This document shows positions 16,561 to 27,079 of a stretch of DNA of 64,000 nt, piece after piece. Origin of the DNA: Polyangiaceae bacterium. Its GTDB lineage: Bacteria; Myxococcota_A; Polyangia; Polyangiales; Polyangiaceae. The stretch lies in contig JACKEA010000006.1 of the NCBI GenBank assembly GCA_020633235.1, forward strand, positions 124,001-188,000. Reading direction: 5' to 3'. The translations under genes and the position numbers were made by a program. The notes under the pieces were generated by a model, which worked only from the letters and a program-made list of their open reading frames with translations, made no database searches and had not been told where the DNA came from. Numbering within the stretch: position 1 is the stretch's first letter; each line of letters opens with the position of its first letter.

Positions 16561-17892
16561 ATGACGGATGGGCCGACGCGCGCCAGGCCTCTGCCGACCG
16601 TGGTTCGCTACGCGAAGGTTCGCGTGACGGTGACCCGTGGGCCGGACGTGGGGCTCTCCTTCGAAACGGCGGGGCTGCCCATCCACATCGGGACCGCTCC
16701 CGAGAACGATCTGGTGCTGACGGACGACACCGTCTCGCGACGCCATGCCGAGTTCGAGCCGACGCCCCTCGGCATGCGGCTGCGGGACGTGGCGTCGACG
16801 AACGGCATCATGCTCGGTGGCGTCCGCATTCGCGACGCTTTCGTCCCGGGGGACGTGCAGGTGGCGCTCGGCGAGACTTGGATCGCCGTCAACTGGCTCC
16901 AGGAAACCGTGGGCCGCATGCAGGTCTCGGTGGATCGCTTCGGCGACGTGCTGGGGCAGTCGCCGCGCATGCGCGAGATGTTCGCGGATCTGGACCGCAT
17001 CGCACCCACGGACGTCACCCTGCTCTTGGAGGGAGAAACCGGCACCGGCAAGGACCTGATTGCCGAGGCGGTGCACGCCGAGTCGCCTCGGGCCAGCGGC
17101 CCCTTCGTGGTGTTCGACTGCGGAGCCGTCGCCCCCACCGTGATCGAGAGCGAGCTCTTCGGTCACGAGCGCGGCGCCTTCACCGGAGCGCAGAGCCAAC
17201 ACGTGGGCGTGTTCGAGCAGGCGGACCGTGGCACGTTGTTCTTGGACGAGATCGGTGAGCTGCCCCTCGAGCTCCAGCCGAAGCTGCTGCGCGTGCTCGA
17301 GAAACGTGAGATCCGTCGCATTGGCGGTCGGGCGCCCATCTCCGTGGACGTGCGCATCATCGCGGCGACCAATCGCAACCTGCGTTCGGAGATCCAGCGC
17401 GGCAACTTCCGCCAAGATCTGTTCTTCCGGCTGGCGGAAACCCACCTGGTGGTGCCGCCCCTCCGGGACCGCATGGAAGACCTCGACCAGTTGGTCGAGC
17501 ACTTTCTGTCCCTCGAGCGCCCGCCAAAGCAGCTGTCGGACGTGCCGCCCAGCGTTTGGGAGATGTTCCGAGCCCACCGCTGGCCGGGCAACGTGCGCGA
17601 GCTCCGCAACGCCGTGCAGCGCCTGACCATCACGCCGGAGCGGCCGATTCAGGGCGGGGTGATGGAGCACTCGAGCGTCGGGCGGCCGGCGCCGAGCTGG
17701 GTGGTCGGGGACCGCGTGGTTCCGCTGCGAGTGGCGCGGCGTCAAGCCGGGGACGATTTCGAGCGGGAGTACCTGGAGCAGGTGCTCGGGCGCAGCGACG
17801 GCAACGTCACCCGCGCCGCGGCGCTGGCGGAGGTCTCTCGGCAGATGATGCAGAAGCTCATGCGCAAGCACGGCATGGGCGAAGGGCGCTGA
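16561..17892 (+). CDS. FHA-domain sigma-54 dependent transcriptional activator
   Basis: A 443-residue bacterial enhancer-binding protein. Residues about 20-112 are an FHA domain (IHIGTAPENDLVL, VSRRHAEF, STNGIMLGG), so activity is likely controlled by binding a phosphothreonine or a kinase. About 127-355 is the AAA+ sigma-54 interaction module: Walker A EGETGTGKD, GAFTGA loop in HERGAFTGAQ (intact, so sigma-54 contact is expected), Walker B GTLFLDEIGELP, and RWPGNVRELRN. The C-terminus (about 398-440, YLEQVLGRSDGNVTRAAALA) is a Fis-type helix-turn-helix. It is divergent from the Cys-rich lipoprotein gene. Downstream lies a hydrolase gene with a good -24/-12 site, a natural target. Confidence 0.97.
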   Translation: MTDGPTRARPLPTVVRYAKVRVTVTRGPDVGLSFETAGLPIHIGTAPENDLVLTDDTVSRRHAEFEPTPLGMRLRDVASTNGIMLGGVRIRDAFVPGDVQVALGETWIAVNWLQETVGRMQVSVDRFGDVLGQSPRMREMFADLDRIAPTDVTLLLEGETGTGKDLIAEAVHAESPRASGPFVVFDCGAVAPTVIESELFGHERGAFTGAQSQHVGVFEQADRGTLFLDEIGELPLELQPKLLRVLEKREIRRIGGRAPISVDVRIIAATNRNLRSEIQRGNFRQDLFFRLAETHLVVPPLRDRMEDLDQLVEHFLSLERPPKQLSDVPPSVWEMFRAHRWPGNVRELRNAVQRLTITPERPIQGGVMEHSSVGRPAPSWVVGDRVVPLRVARRQAGDDFEREYLEQVLGRSDGNVTRAAALAEVSRQMMQKLMRKHGMGEGR

Positions 17893-17970
17893 GCGCACCA
17901 ACCTGGAGCGGTGCCCCCTGAGGGCGCGCCAGCACGGCGCAGCGTTCGGAGTTTTCGAGGGATTTCTCGA

Positions 17971-17986
17971 CGGCACGCCCTTCGCA
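17971..17986 (+). promoter_or_regulatory. Candidate sigma-54 (-24/-12) promoter for the MBL-fold hydrolase gene
   Basis: The site reads CGGCACGCCCTTCGCA against consensus TGGCACG-N4-TTGCA. The invariant GG (17972-17973) and GC (17984-17985) are correctly 12 bases apart. Transcription would start near 17997, just before the AAGGAGAG ribosome site (about 18001-18008) and ATG 18015. It lies in the 122-bp gap between a sigma-54 activator and its neighbour gene. Confidence 0.6.
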
Positions 17987-18014
17987 ATGGAGCTCGTCCA
18001 AAAGGAGAGCTCAG

Positions 18015-18863
18015 ATGGCATTCAGCATTTGTTTTTGGGGCGTTCGCGGAAGCATCGCTTCGCCCGGTCCCGACACAGCGGCCGTGGGCGGCAACACCAG
18101 CTCGGTGGAAGTGCGCTGTGGTGCTCAGCGCGTGCTCTTGGACGCGGGGACCGGCATTCGCCGCTTGGGTGAGTCCCTGCTCGCCGAAGGCCCGGTGCGG
18201 GCGACGCTGCTATTGAGCCATCACCACTGGGATCACATCCAGGGGCTGCCGTTCTTCGTTCCGCTGTACGTGCCGTCCACGGAGCTGACCGTGATCGGTC
18301 CCACGCCGGAGCGGGTGAGCGTGCACGACGTGCTGGAGCACCAGATGACGAGCCCCGTGTTTCCGGTGCGCCTCGACGAGGTGCCGTGTCGTCTGGACAC
18401 GCGCGAGGTCGTGCCGGGCGCGGAGCTCTTGCTGGACGACGTGCGGATCCGTGTCGCGAAGGGCAACCACCCCGGCGGCTCCCTCGCCTATCGCATCGAC
18501 TACGACGGCAAGAGCGTGGTGTACGCCACGGACACGGAGCACTACTCCTGCGTGGATCCGGCGCTGGAGCGCTTGGCGCAGGGCGCGGACGTCCTGATCT
18601 ACGATTCGCAGTACACGCCGGCGGAGTATCGCGGCGAGACCGGGCCTTCGAAGGTGGGCTGGGGGCACTCCACCTACGAAGAGGGCGCAGCCCTGGCCCG
18701 CGCCGCCGGTGTGCGGCAGCTCGTGCTGTTCCACCATGATCCCAAGCGCACCGACGCCGCCGTGGCAGAGCTGGAAGCGAAGGCTCAGAGCCAGTTCGCG
18801 GGCTCGGTGGCCGCGCGGGAAGGCATGGTGATCGACGTGGGGCGACGCGCGCAGGCGGCGTGA
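18015..18863 (+). CDS. MBL-fold metallo-hydrolase
   Basis: A 282-residue soluble protein of the metallo-beta-lactamase fold. The metal-binding motif is SHHHWDHIQG (residues about 68-77), with further ligands likely in GNHPGGSLAY, YATDTEH and FHHDPKRTD. The N-terminus SICFWGVRGSIASPGPDTAA is typical of a subgroup near the phosphodiesterase/RNase Z-like hydrolases often seen beside signalling genes. The substrate is unknown; a cyclic nucleotide or phosphodiester is one possibility only. A strong AAGGAGAG ribosome site precedes ATG 18015, and a likely sigma-54 promoter lies upstream. The next sigma-54 activator gene starts 12 bp after its stop, so the two are probably co-transcribed. Confidence 0.92.
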   Translation: MAFSICFWGVRGSIASPGPDTAAVGGNTSSVEVRCGAQRVLLDAGTGIRRLGESLLAEGPVRATLLLSHHHWDHIQGLPFFVPLYVPSTELTVIGPTPERVSVHDVLEHQMTSPVFPVRLDEVPCRLDTREVVPGAELLLDDVRIRVAKGNHPGGSLAYRIDYDGKSVVYATDTEHYSCVDPALERLAQGADVLIYDSQYTPAEYRGETGPSKVGWGHSTYEEGAALARAAGVRQLVLFHHDPKRTDAAVAELEAKAQSQFAGSVAAREGMVIDVGRRAQAA

Positions 18864-18875
18864 CGTCGGACGGCG

Positions 18876-20378
<1,503 letters not shown>

Positions 20379-21920
20379 TCAGTGAGCTTCCAGGGCGCCG
20401 CGCCGGAGCAGGCCGGCGAGCATGCGAACGACGTCGCGCCGCGGATAGCCGCTGGCGTCGATCACGTCGTCCACCGTGGCGCCTCCGTCGACCAGTGCCA
20501 AGAGCGCGGCCGCGCGGGGGGAGAGGTTCAACGGTCGGGGATCCTGTCCCCGCGGCGTAACGACCAACAAACGATCATGGCCACCCACGCGCGCTTCGAA
20601 GATGCGATCCAGAATCGGGAACGCGATGCCCATGAGCTTGTAAATCCCCGAATCCTTACCAGAAACGGCCAGCTCCAGCAGGCGCTCGGCGTAGTAGACA
20701 GCGTCGTCCAGGGCGCCTTCCGCGTGGGCCGCCTGGGCGTCGTGGAGCAGATGCTCGGCGCGCTCCACGGAGGAGTCCGGCGGCTCCGGGAGAGGCGTGA
20801 GTGACGCGACCGGCGACGACGCGTACTCCACCGCGTGGCCGTCCGGCGGGGTGGTCATTCGATAGCTGCCCTTGGAAAGCTTGGAGCCCGGGATCACGGG
20901 CTCCGTCCGCGACACGCCGGCAGAGCGCGCGGCGTTCTCGAGCGCCCAAGCGAACTGCGAGACACTCGGGTAACGCTCGCTGGGGTCCTTGCTCATGGCG
21001 CGGGCGATGACCGCGTCGAGCGCATCAGGAACCCAGGGCGCGACCTCCGATAAGCGTAGCGGTTCTTCGTGCACCACCTGGTAGAGCACGGAAGCGGGAT
21101 CCTCTCCCTCGAAGGGAAGCCGCCCCGAGAGCAGCTCGTAGGTCATCACCGCGAGAGCGAACTGGTCCACTCGATGATCAATCAGCTGGCGGCCGCGGGC
21201 TTGCTCCGGCGCCATGTACTCCGGCGTGCCCACGGCCGTGTGCTCGTCGGTGATGCGCGAGCGGGAATCGGCCATCTTGCTGACGCCGAAATCGAGCACC
21301 TTGACGAAGTCGCGCTCCCCATTGACCTGAACCAAGAACACGTTGTCCGGCTTCAAGTCGCGATGGACGACGCCGCGAGCGTGGGTGGACGCCAGGGCGG
21401 AGGCGATCTGTCCGGTCAGCGCCAGCGCCTCTACGACGGACAGGTGGGACTCGCGATCCAGGCGATCTGCCAGGGTCTCGCCTTCTAGGAACTCCATCAC
21501 CAGGTACGGCTCGCCCGTGGGCGTCACGTCGACGTCGAACACCTGAACGATGTGAGGATGGCCGAGGAGCCCGACGATCTCCGCTTCACGCTGGAAGCGC
21601 GCGACGGCTTCGGGCTGCTTGCAGAGCCGCCCGAGCAGCACCTTGATGGCGACACGGCGGTGGAGCCGCACGTGAGCGCCTTCGTAGACCGCTCCCATGC
21701 CCCCCTCCGCGATGAGTCGGACCACCTCGTAGGTGTCTTTCAAGACTCGTCCGACGAACGCGCTGCCCGCCACGCGCCCGCTCGATCCTTCCGTAGGGGG
21801 AGCTGGCTGTGTCTCGTTTTGGGAGCGATCGTCCGCAAGCACGATGCAAAGCGAGGCAAGCTGCGTGCCCGCGGGACGAATGGCCGCTCCGTCCGTCGAT
21901 CGGACAAACCTCGCGCACAT
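20379..21920 (-). CDS. Ser/Thr protein kinase with C-terminal TPR-like and helical domain
   Basis: 513 residues from ATG 21920; longer in-frame starts would overlap the upstream glycosyltransferase gene. A roughly 60-residue N-terminal region precedes the kinase domain (about 64-330): EGGMGAVYEG, Lys93 in VAIKVLLG, HRDLKPDN (186-193), DFG (210-212), GTPEYMAPEQ. There is no membrane segment. The C-terminal part has a helical TPR-like stretch (AEHLLHDAQAAHAEGALDDA) and a final winged-helix-like domain (LSPRAAALLALVDGGATVDD, DVVRMLAGLLRRGAL) seen at the ends of other myxobacterial signalling proteins. It likely phosphorylates cytoplasmic partners; FHA proteins in this window are candidates. It is last in a prmA-GT39-kinase run. 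Confidence 0.95.
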   Translation of the reverse strand: MCARFVRSTDGAAIRPAGTQLASLCIVLADDRSQNETQPAPPTEGSSGRVAGSAFVGRVLKDTYEVVRLIAEGGMGAVYEGAHVRLHRRVAIKVLLGRLCKQPEAVARFQREAEIVGLLGHPHIVQVFDVDVTPTGEPYLVMEFLEGETLADRLDRESHLSVVEALALTGQIASALASTHARGVVHRDLKPDNVFLVQVNGERDFVKVLDFGVSKMADSRSRITDEHTAVGTPEYMAPEQARGRQLIDHRVDQFALAVMTYELLSGRLPFEGEDPASVLYQVVHEEPLRLSEVAPWVPDALDAVIARAMSKDPSERYPSVSQFAWALENAARSAGVSRTEPVIPGSKLSKGSYRMTTPPDGHAVEYASSPVASLTPLPEPPDSSVERAEHLLHDAQAAHAEGALDDAVYYAERLLELAVSGKDSGIYKLMGIAFPILDRIFEARVGGHDRLLVVTPRGQDPRPLNLSPRAAALLALVDGGATVDDVIDASGYPRRDVVRMLAGLLRRGALEAH

Positions 21921-21979
21921 GTCGCTGAGCAGGCGCAGTACATGCGCCGCCGCCACCGCCGAGGGAAATGCCTGCGCCT

Positions 21980-24958
21980 CTAGAAACGCACTCGCGCGAT
22001 GAAGAACTTGTTGTTCAGCTCTTCGTTCGTGATCTTCGTGAAGTCTTTGGGATTGCCGAGCTCGCTCTTGAGCGACCCGATGCGTCCGTGCTCGGTCGTG
22101 AAGTACATGGTGGTGACGCCCTTGGCGCGCTCCGCCGCGACCCAATCTTTGAACTTTTGACCGGAAGCAACGAAGGCCGGCACGTGATTGCCAGTGTAGA
22201 AGTTCTCGCCCTTCCAGTTCATCTGGTAGGCGACCAACGGTGCCTCTGGCCCCGGCCGGTCCTTGTAGTAGGCCATTACCGTTTCACGCTGACCCCAGTG
22301 GGGCGCTGCGCGGAACAGGTACACGTTCACGCCCCAGGCCGCCCACATCACGCTCACGGCCAAGAACAGCGCCGCCGCGTGGGTACGGATCCTGCGGAAA
22401 ATGAACAGGGCGCTCACCCCGCTGGCCACTACCGTGAAGCCCGTGAGGATGCCCTTGAAGTCCAAGGACTGGGGCCACGGACGGCGGTAGTTGTAGGTGA
22501 ACAAATGCATCAGCCTCGCCTGGCCGTCGATGTCTCCCGTAGAGGTGACGAACATGTCGCGGCCGGCGAGCAGTACCACCGCCGCTGACGCGAGCCCCAA
22601 CGCGCCGAGGATTGCGCTGTCGAAGCGGCGCGACTGGTCCAGCTCACCACCCTTGCGTCCGTAGATGGCCATCACGGCAACCGCGAGGGCCAGTCCCAAG
22701 CACAGCGAGGTGATGGCGAGCCACGGCGTGGCGGCCGGAGCTTTGTGGTCTTCGAGCGTGCGCCCGACGATCGATCCCGGGAACAGACGGAACGCGCCGT
22801 AGACCAGCAGCGTAGCGGAGCCGAGCATGCCGCTCACGTAGGGGATCAGGCGCTTTCGCTCCGGGAGCTCCGCGCGATCGAGGCAATGATCGACGAGCAC
22901 ACCGACCAACGCCGCCGTGGGCGGGACCACCGGGAAGATGTAGTGGTGGAACTTGGTCAGCGTGATCGTGAACATGCTGAACGCGCTGATGAACCACAGC
23001 GCGAAGAACGCGCCCGCGTCGCCGCGGGGATCGGATACGTCGTTGCGGCGCCGCGCCCACCACACCAGGGCGCCGGCGGAGAGACCGGTCCAGGGGAATA
23101 GGCCGTAGCCCAGCTGCCAGATGTAGTAGCGGAAGCTGACGTCGTCTCCCACGTTGGTGTCGTGCACGTGGACGAACGCGCGCTTGTACATGTCGTGGAA
23201 CAGCAGCCGATCCGTGAACGGCTGGCCGTGGCGCATGAACATCTGCACGTACCAAGGGAGCGTGACGCAGCACACGAGCAACCCGAGGCCGAGCAGCTCC
23301 ATGCGCGTGAGGTCTTTCCAGCGCTTGGTGGCGGCGATGTACATGCCCGCGATGAAGATGGGCAGCACCAGGCCCGGAGCGCCCTTACCCAACGCGCTGA
23401 GCGCCACCATCAACCACGCGGCGATGAAGTACAGCCGCGCCTTGCGCCGCTCGCCGCGGTTGATCCACAGCAGGAACGCGCCAATCCCGCCCCACACCAG
23501 CGACGCCATCCAGGGCTGGAAGTCGCGGTTGACGGGCAGTGCCTTGCGGCAGGGCTCGTTACCCGGCAATCCGCAGTTGCCGCCACCGGAACCCGAGAAG
23601 AAGTCGTCCAGGTGCGGCCGGAAGCCGTGGGGCGTGGCGTCGAGCTGTAGCGTCAGGTTGCGCGAGGCCAGGTACAGGACTTGCGGCAGCACGCACAGGG
23701 CCACCAGGGCGAACACCAAGTGGTAGCCGGAGATGCGCAGCGCGCGCTTCCCGAGCTTCACCTCGTACACCTTCACGCGCTCTTCGGGATCCGTGAACAG
23801 ACCGAGGAGCAAGAGCCCCATGGCCGCCGTCAGCGGCCCGACATAGGGCATGTCGGTCATCGTTTGGTGCCCGATCAGGAACCAATAGGGCATGGTGACC
23901 AGCACCAGGCCACTCAAGAGGCCCGCGCGCCGCCCGTAGACCTTGGCCACGCCCTTGTACAGCAGGTAGCCGCCCACCACCGTGAGCAGGAACACCGGCA
24001 TGCGCGCGGCCCACTCCGGCTCGGGAACGCGTCCCTGGGAGGCGCCGATGAGCATCTTGTCGGGCATGAAACCCACGCCCAACGCCGAGAAGAACAGCGC
24101 CTGGATCCAGAAGTCGAAGACCGGCTTGGACCAGAACCAGCCATCTTGAGCCCACCACAGGGAGATCCAGTCGTCTCTCGCGAGCATCTCGCGAGAAACC
24201 TCGCCGTAGTGGGTCTCCCAGGGATCACTCAGGGAGTAGGCCCCCAAGAGCGGCAGGTAGATGAGGGCGGTGATGACCACCAGCCAGAACCCGTGACGGT
24301 GGAGCAGGCTCCGCACCTGGCCCGTCTCGTCGGTCTTCCAGGGACCGAGGGCTTCACCCACTCGATACATAGCGACCACACACCATATGAAGGCCGCCGT
24401 GATCAGCAGGGCGCCGGTCAGCCGCGGAAACGGCAAGGTCCCCGCCACGGCCAAGCGCAGGAACAGGAACAGAGCCGAGCCGGCAGCGGCGAGCTCGATC
24501 AAGCGACCGCCGACGGCACTCCCGCTCACTGTCTCCACCACCCGGACGACGGGATCGTCGAAGGTTCCGAGCAGATCGAAAATGCCGATGACCGCGACCA
24601 AGCAGCCGAGCAGCCCCACCGGAACACTGAATCCAAAGTGGCGATCCGTCGTCATCAGCAGGAACGGGATCGCCGCGCCCAGCACAGCGATGAGGGTGCC
24701 GCGCACCGGGTGAAGGGGATTGCCCGGCGGGATGACTTCCTCTTCTTGCTCCTTCTTGGACGCCGGCGCTGCGGCAGCGGGCTCCTGCGCCGGCGCCTCC
24801 TCCTGCTCGCCGTGCTCCTGCGCCTCGTCTTGCTCGTCGCCGTGCTCGGAGACGGGAGCCTCGTCCTGCTCGGAGACCGGGGCCTCGTCCTGCTTCTCCG
24901 GCGCGTCCTCAGGGGCGCCCGAGTCCCGAGTGGACTCGTCTTTCTCGCCGTCGCTCAT
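21980..24958 (-). CDS. GT39/ArnT-like multi-pass glycosyltransferase
   Basis: A 992-residue integral membrane protein of the PMT/ArnT (GT-C fold) type that transfers sugars from polyprenyl-phosphate donors to lipid or protein acceptors. The N-terminal 75 residues are very acidic (repeats of DEAPVSEQ, EHGEQEE) and cytoplasmic. About a dozen or more hydrophobic helices follow. The first periplasmic loop contains YSLSDPWETHYGEVSREMLA, the DxE-type catalytic loop of this family. Other typical stretches are FWSKPVFDFWIQALFF, GHQTMTDMPYVGPL, ALGKGAPGLVLP and TLTKFHHYIFPVVPP. It exceeds classic ArnT (about 550 residues) because of extra N-terminal helices and inserts. It sits 40 bp after prmA and 59 bp before the kinase on the same strand. 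Confidence 0.93.
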   Translation of the reverse strand: MSDGEKDESTRDSGAPEDAPEKQDEAPVSEQDEAPVSEHGDEQDEAQEHGEQEEAPAQEPAAAAPASKKEQEEEVIPPGNPLHPVRGTLIAVLGAAIPFLLMTTDRHFGFSVPVGLLGCLVAVIGIFDLLGTFDDPVVRVVETVSGSAVGGRLIELAAAGSALFLFLRLAVAGTLPFPRLTGALLITAAFIWCVVAMYRVGEALGPWKTDETGQVRSLLHRHGFWLVVITALIYLPLLGAYSLSDPWETHYGEVSREMLARDDWISLWWAQDGWFWSKPVFDFWIQALFFSALGVGFMPDKMLIGASQGRVPEPEWAARMPVFLLTVVGGYLLYKGVAKVYGRRAGLLSGLVLVTMPYWFLIGHQTMTDMPYVGPLTAAMGLLLLGLFTDPEERVKVYEVKLGKRALRISGYHLVFALVALCVLPQVLYLASRNLTLQLDATPHGFRPHLDDFFSGSGGGNCGLPGNEPCRKALPVNRDFQPWMASLVWGGIGAFLLWINRGERRKARLYFIAAWLMVALSALGKGAPGLVLPIFIAGMYIAATKRWKDLTRMELLGLGLLVCCVTLPWYVQMFMRHGQPFTDRLLFHDMYKRAFVHVHDTNVGDDVSFRYYIWQLGYGLFPWTGLSAGALVWWARRRNDVSDPRGDAGAFFALWFISAFSMFTITLTKFHHYIFPVVPPTAALVGVLVDHCLDRAELPERKRLIPYVSGMLGSATLLVYGAFRLFPGSIVGRTLEDHKAPAATPWLAITSLCLGLALAVAVMAIYGRKGGELDQSRRFDSAILGALGLASAAVVLLAGRDMFVTSTGDIDGQARLMHLFTYNYRRPWPQSLDFKGILTGFTVVASGVSALFIFRRIRTHAAALFLAVSVMWAAWGVNVYLFRAAPHWGQRETVMAYYKDRPGPEAPLVAYQMNWKGENFYTGNHVPAFVASGQKFKDWVAAERAKGVTTMYFTTEHGRIGSLKSELGNPKDFTKITNEELNNKFFIARVRF

Positions 24959-24998
24959 GGCCCTCGATTGGGTCGCCTTCCTAGCCTGAAAACCCCGG

Positions 24999-25838
24999 TC
25001 AGTCCATCTTGGCCGTGGGGCCGGCCCGGGTGCGTCGAGCTTCCAGCAGAACCCAGCCGTCGCTGGTGGATTCCCCGCAAATCGAGAGGTCCGAAAGCAG
25101 CGCGGCGAGCTCGCTGCGCCGCTCCTCCAGCACGCCCGTGACCAGCAGGGTGTCGCCGGTGACGCGGACCAGGTCGGGGGTGAGATCGAACAGCGCTGGG
25201 GCCTCCACGTTGGCGACGACCAGATCGTGTCGCTGCTTCACAGCCGCCAGTGGTCGCGCGGAGAAGCGACACGCCAAGCCGTTCAAGCGCGCGTTGGCGC
25301 GAGCGTTGTCGACGGCACGTCGATCCACGTCGATGCCCAGGCAGCGACGGGCGCCACAGGCTGCGGCGATCATCGCCAACACGCCGGTGCCGGTCCCTAC
25401 GTCCAATACCGCCGTTCCCGGGTGGGCGCGCACGTAACGCTCCACCGCCGTGGCTGCCAATCGCGTCGTGGCGTGGCTGCCGACCCCGAACACCAGATCC
25501 GGCTCGAACCAGAGCACGCGCGCGCCTTCGGTGGGGCTCGCGTCGTGCCCGGTCGGTGCCAGCACGAAGCCCTCGGCGACCCGCACCGGCTCGAGGTATT
25601 CCGTCCACGGCGTCTGCCACTCGCTGGCGGAAAGCCGGCTCAGCTCGGGCTCGAGGCCGCATTGCTGCACCGCCGCCACCAGCGGTGCCAGAGCACGGCG
25701 GCTCTCGGCGTAGGCCACCAGAGCGCCGTCCCGCTCCTCGAGTCCGCCGGCCGCCGCGGAGAACAGCGCCGCGGCCACGCGCTCGGCCTGGTTCGGCGCC
25801 ACACGCACCTCCAGCATCCACACGTCGCCCCGCGTCAT
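24999..25838 (-). CDS. prmA: Ribosomal protein L11 methyltransferase
   Basis: 279 residues from ATG 25838, typical of PrmA. It methylates ribosomal protein L11 with S-adenosylmethionine. The signature FGVGSHATTRLA (about 117-128) corresponds to the FGTGTHPTT motif of the family, followed by the SAM-binding VLDVGTGTGVLAMIAA (about 144-159) and GIDVDRRAVDNARANARLNG. The later VVANVEAPA occupies the position of the catalytic N-I-L motif. An N-terminal substrate-recognition domain is present. It is divergent from the phosphoesterase gene with only 17 bp between the two start codons, and heads the prmA-GT39-kinase run. Confidence 0.9.
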   Translation of the reverse strand: MTRGDVWMLEVRVAPNQAERVAAALFSAAAGGLEERDGALVAYAESRRALAPLVAAVQQCGLEPELSRLSASEWQTPWTEYLEPVRVAEGFVLAPTGHDASPTEGARVLWFEPDLVFGVGSHATTRLAATAVERYVRAHPGTAVLDVGTGTGVLAMIAAACGARRCLGIDVDRRAVDNARANARLNGLACRFSARPLAAVKQRHDLVVANVEAPALFDLTPDLVRVTGDTLLVTGVLEERRSELAALLSDLSICGESTSDGWVLLEARRTRAGPTAKMD

Positions 25839-25855
25839 GCCGTCCTCGTGCGACA

Positions 25856-27079
25856 ATGGCGCCCATGGGGAGCGAACGGCCGCTGTGTATCTTCGTGAGC
25901 GACATCCATCTGACCGATGCGCTGCACGGTTCGGCGGTGCCGAAGGTCGACGCCTTCGAGCGCTTCTGGATACGCATACAGGCCGCGCGGGGTCAGCGTC
26001 CCGCACGTCTGGCGTTCGTGGGGGACCTGTTCGACATCGTCCGCTCGCCCACCTGGCACGAGACGCCGCATCGGCCGTATCACGATCCCAACCCGGACAC
26101 CGTCGCGGTGGTGGAGCGCATCGTGGACGGTATCATCGAGCGCGAACGGCTGTTCTTCGAGGCCATTCGAACGCGTGTGGAGAGCGGCGAGCTCGAGGTG
26201 CACTACGCCCTCGGAAACCACGATCGGCTGCTGGCCTACGCACCCAAGGCCCGGCGGGCGATCTGGAAAGCCCTCACCGGGAAGTGCGTCGACGTGGAGC
26301 TCCCGCGTGAGCTGTCGTTTCCCGATCACGGCGTGCTCGCGTACCACGGTCACGCGGGCGATCCCATCAACGACGATCCGGACGGCGGCGGTACCATCGG
26401 GGACGCCCTCGCCTCCGAGCTCATCGTCAGGTTTCCCAGATCCGTTCAGACGATGATCGGGCAGCGTCACGAAGAGCTCGAGGACATCGACGACGTGCGT
26501 CCCATCTACGCCGTGCCGGCCTGGGTGCGGGAGATCGGCATTCGTCAGCGCGAGCTGTTGGGACCCGTCGGACGGACCTGGCGGGAGCTCGTCGGCGAGT
26601 TCCTGGACAATCCCTTCGTACGCCGCTGGATGCGGGACCAGCACCGGGCGCTGGGTCTGGATACCGGCAAGAAGCTCAAGCTGATGCTGGAGCTGTCCAC
26701 CGGGCGCCTCATGGCACACACCCATGATCAGCGGCTGACCAAGCTGTACAAGCTGTTCCAACACGCCTTCGATGGCCGCATGGCCCAACGTGCCGTGGCG
26801 GAGCTCGAGGCGCGCAAGCAGGCTCGCTTCGTGGTGAACGGCCACTCGCACTTCGCGTCCATGCTGCCGCTCGGCAATCGCGACGGCGCTCCCGCCGTGT
26901 ACTTCAACACCGGCACCTGGCGCACCCTGCATCAGATAGGGCACGGGCTGGCGGGCAGGCCGAGCTTCCTCGCCTACGACGCCATGAGCTATCTGGTGTT
27001 CTTCCCCGCCGACGACCCCCTGGGGCGGGACTTCGAGTGGTGGAATGGCGCGCTGGTGACGCGTCAGAAGGGCCAGTAG
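25856..27079 (+). CDS. Calcineurin-like metallophosphoesterase
   Basis: A 407-residue cytoplasmic protein with the five metallophosphoesterase blocks: VSDIHL (Asp16, His18), VGDLFD (Asp57), GNHD (Asn121, His122), AYHGHAGDP, and NGHSHF. These bind a two-metal centre that hydrolyses phosphoester bonds. The N-terminal part is close to UDP-2,3-diacylglucosamine hydrolase-like and Icc-like enzymes, but the protein is longer, with a helical insert (about 180-300) that would reshape substrate access, so the substrate is open. ATG 25856 is taken; Met at 25868 is an alternative. It starts 17 bp from prmA on the other strand; its last 16 bp overlap the convergent EAL gene. Confidence 0.92.
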   Translation: MAPMGSERPLCIFVSDIHLTDALHGSAVPKVDAFERFWIRIQAARGQRPARLAFVGDLFDIVRSPTWHETPHRPYHDPNPDTVAVVERIVDGIIERERLFFEAIRTRVESGELEVHYALGNHDRLLAYAPKARRAIWKALTGKCVDVELPRELSFPDHGVLAYHGHAGDPINDDPDGGGTIGDALASELIVRFPRSVQTMIGQRHEELEDIDDVRPIYAVPAWVREIGIRQRELLGPVGRTWRELVGEFLDNPFVRRWMRDQHRALGLDTGKKLKLMLELSTGRLMAHTHDQRLTKLYKLFQHAFDGRMAQRAVAELEARKQARFVVNGHSHFASMLPLGNRDGAPAVYFNTGTWRTLHQIGHGLAGRPSFLAYDAMSYLVFFPADDPLGRDFEWWNGALVTRQKGQ

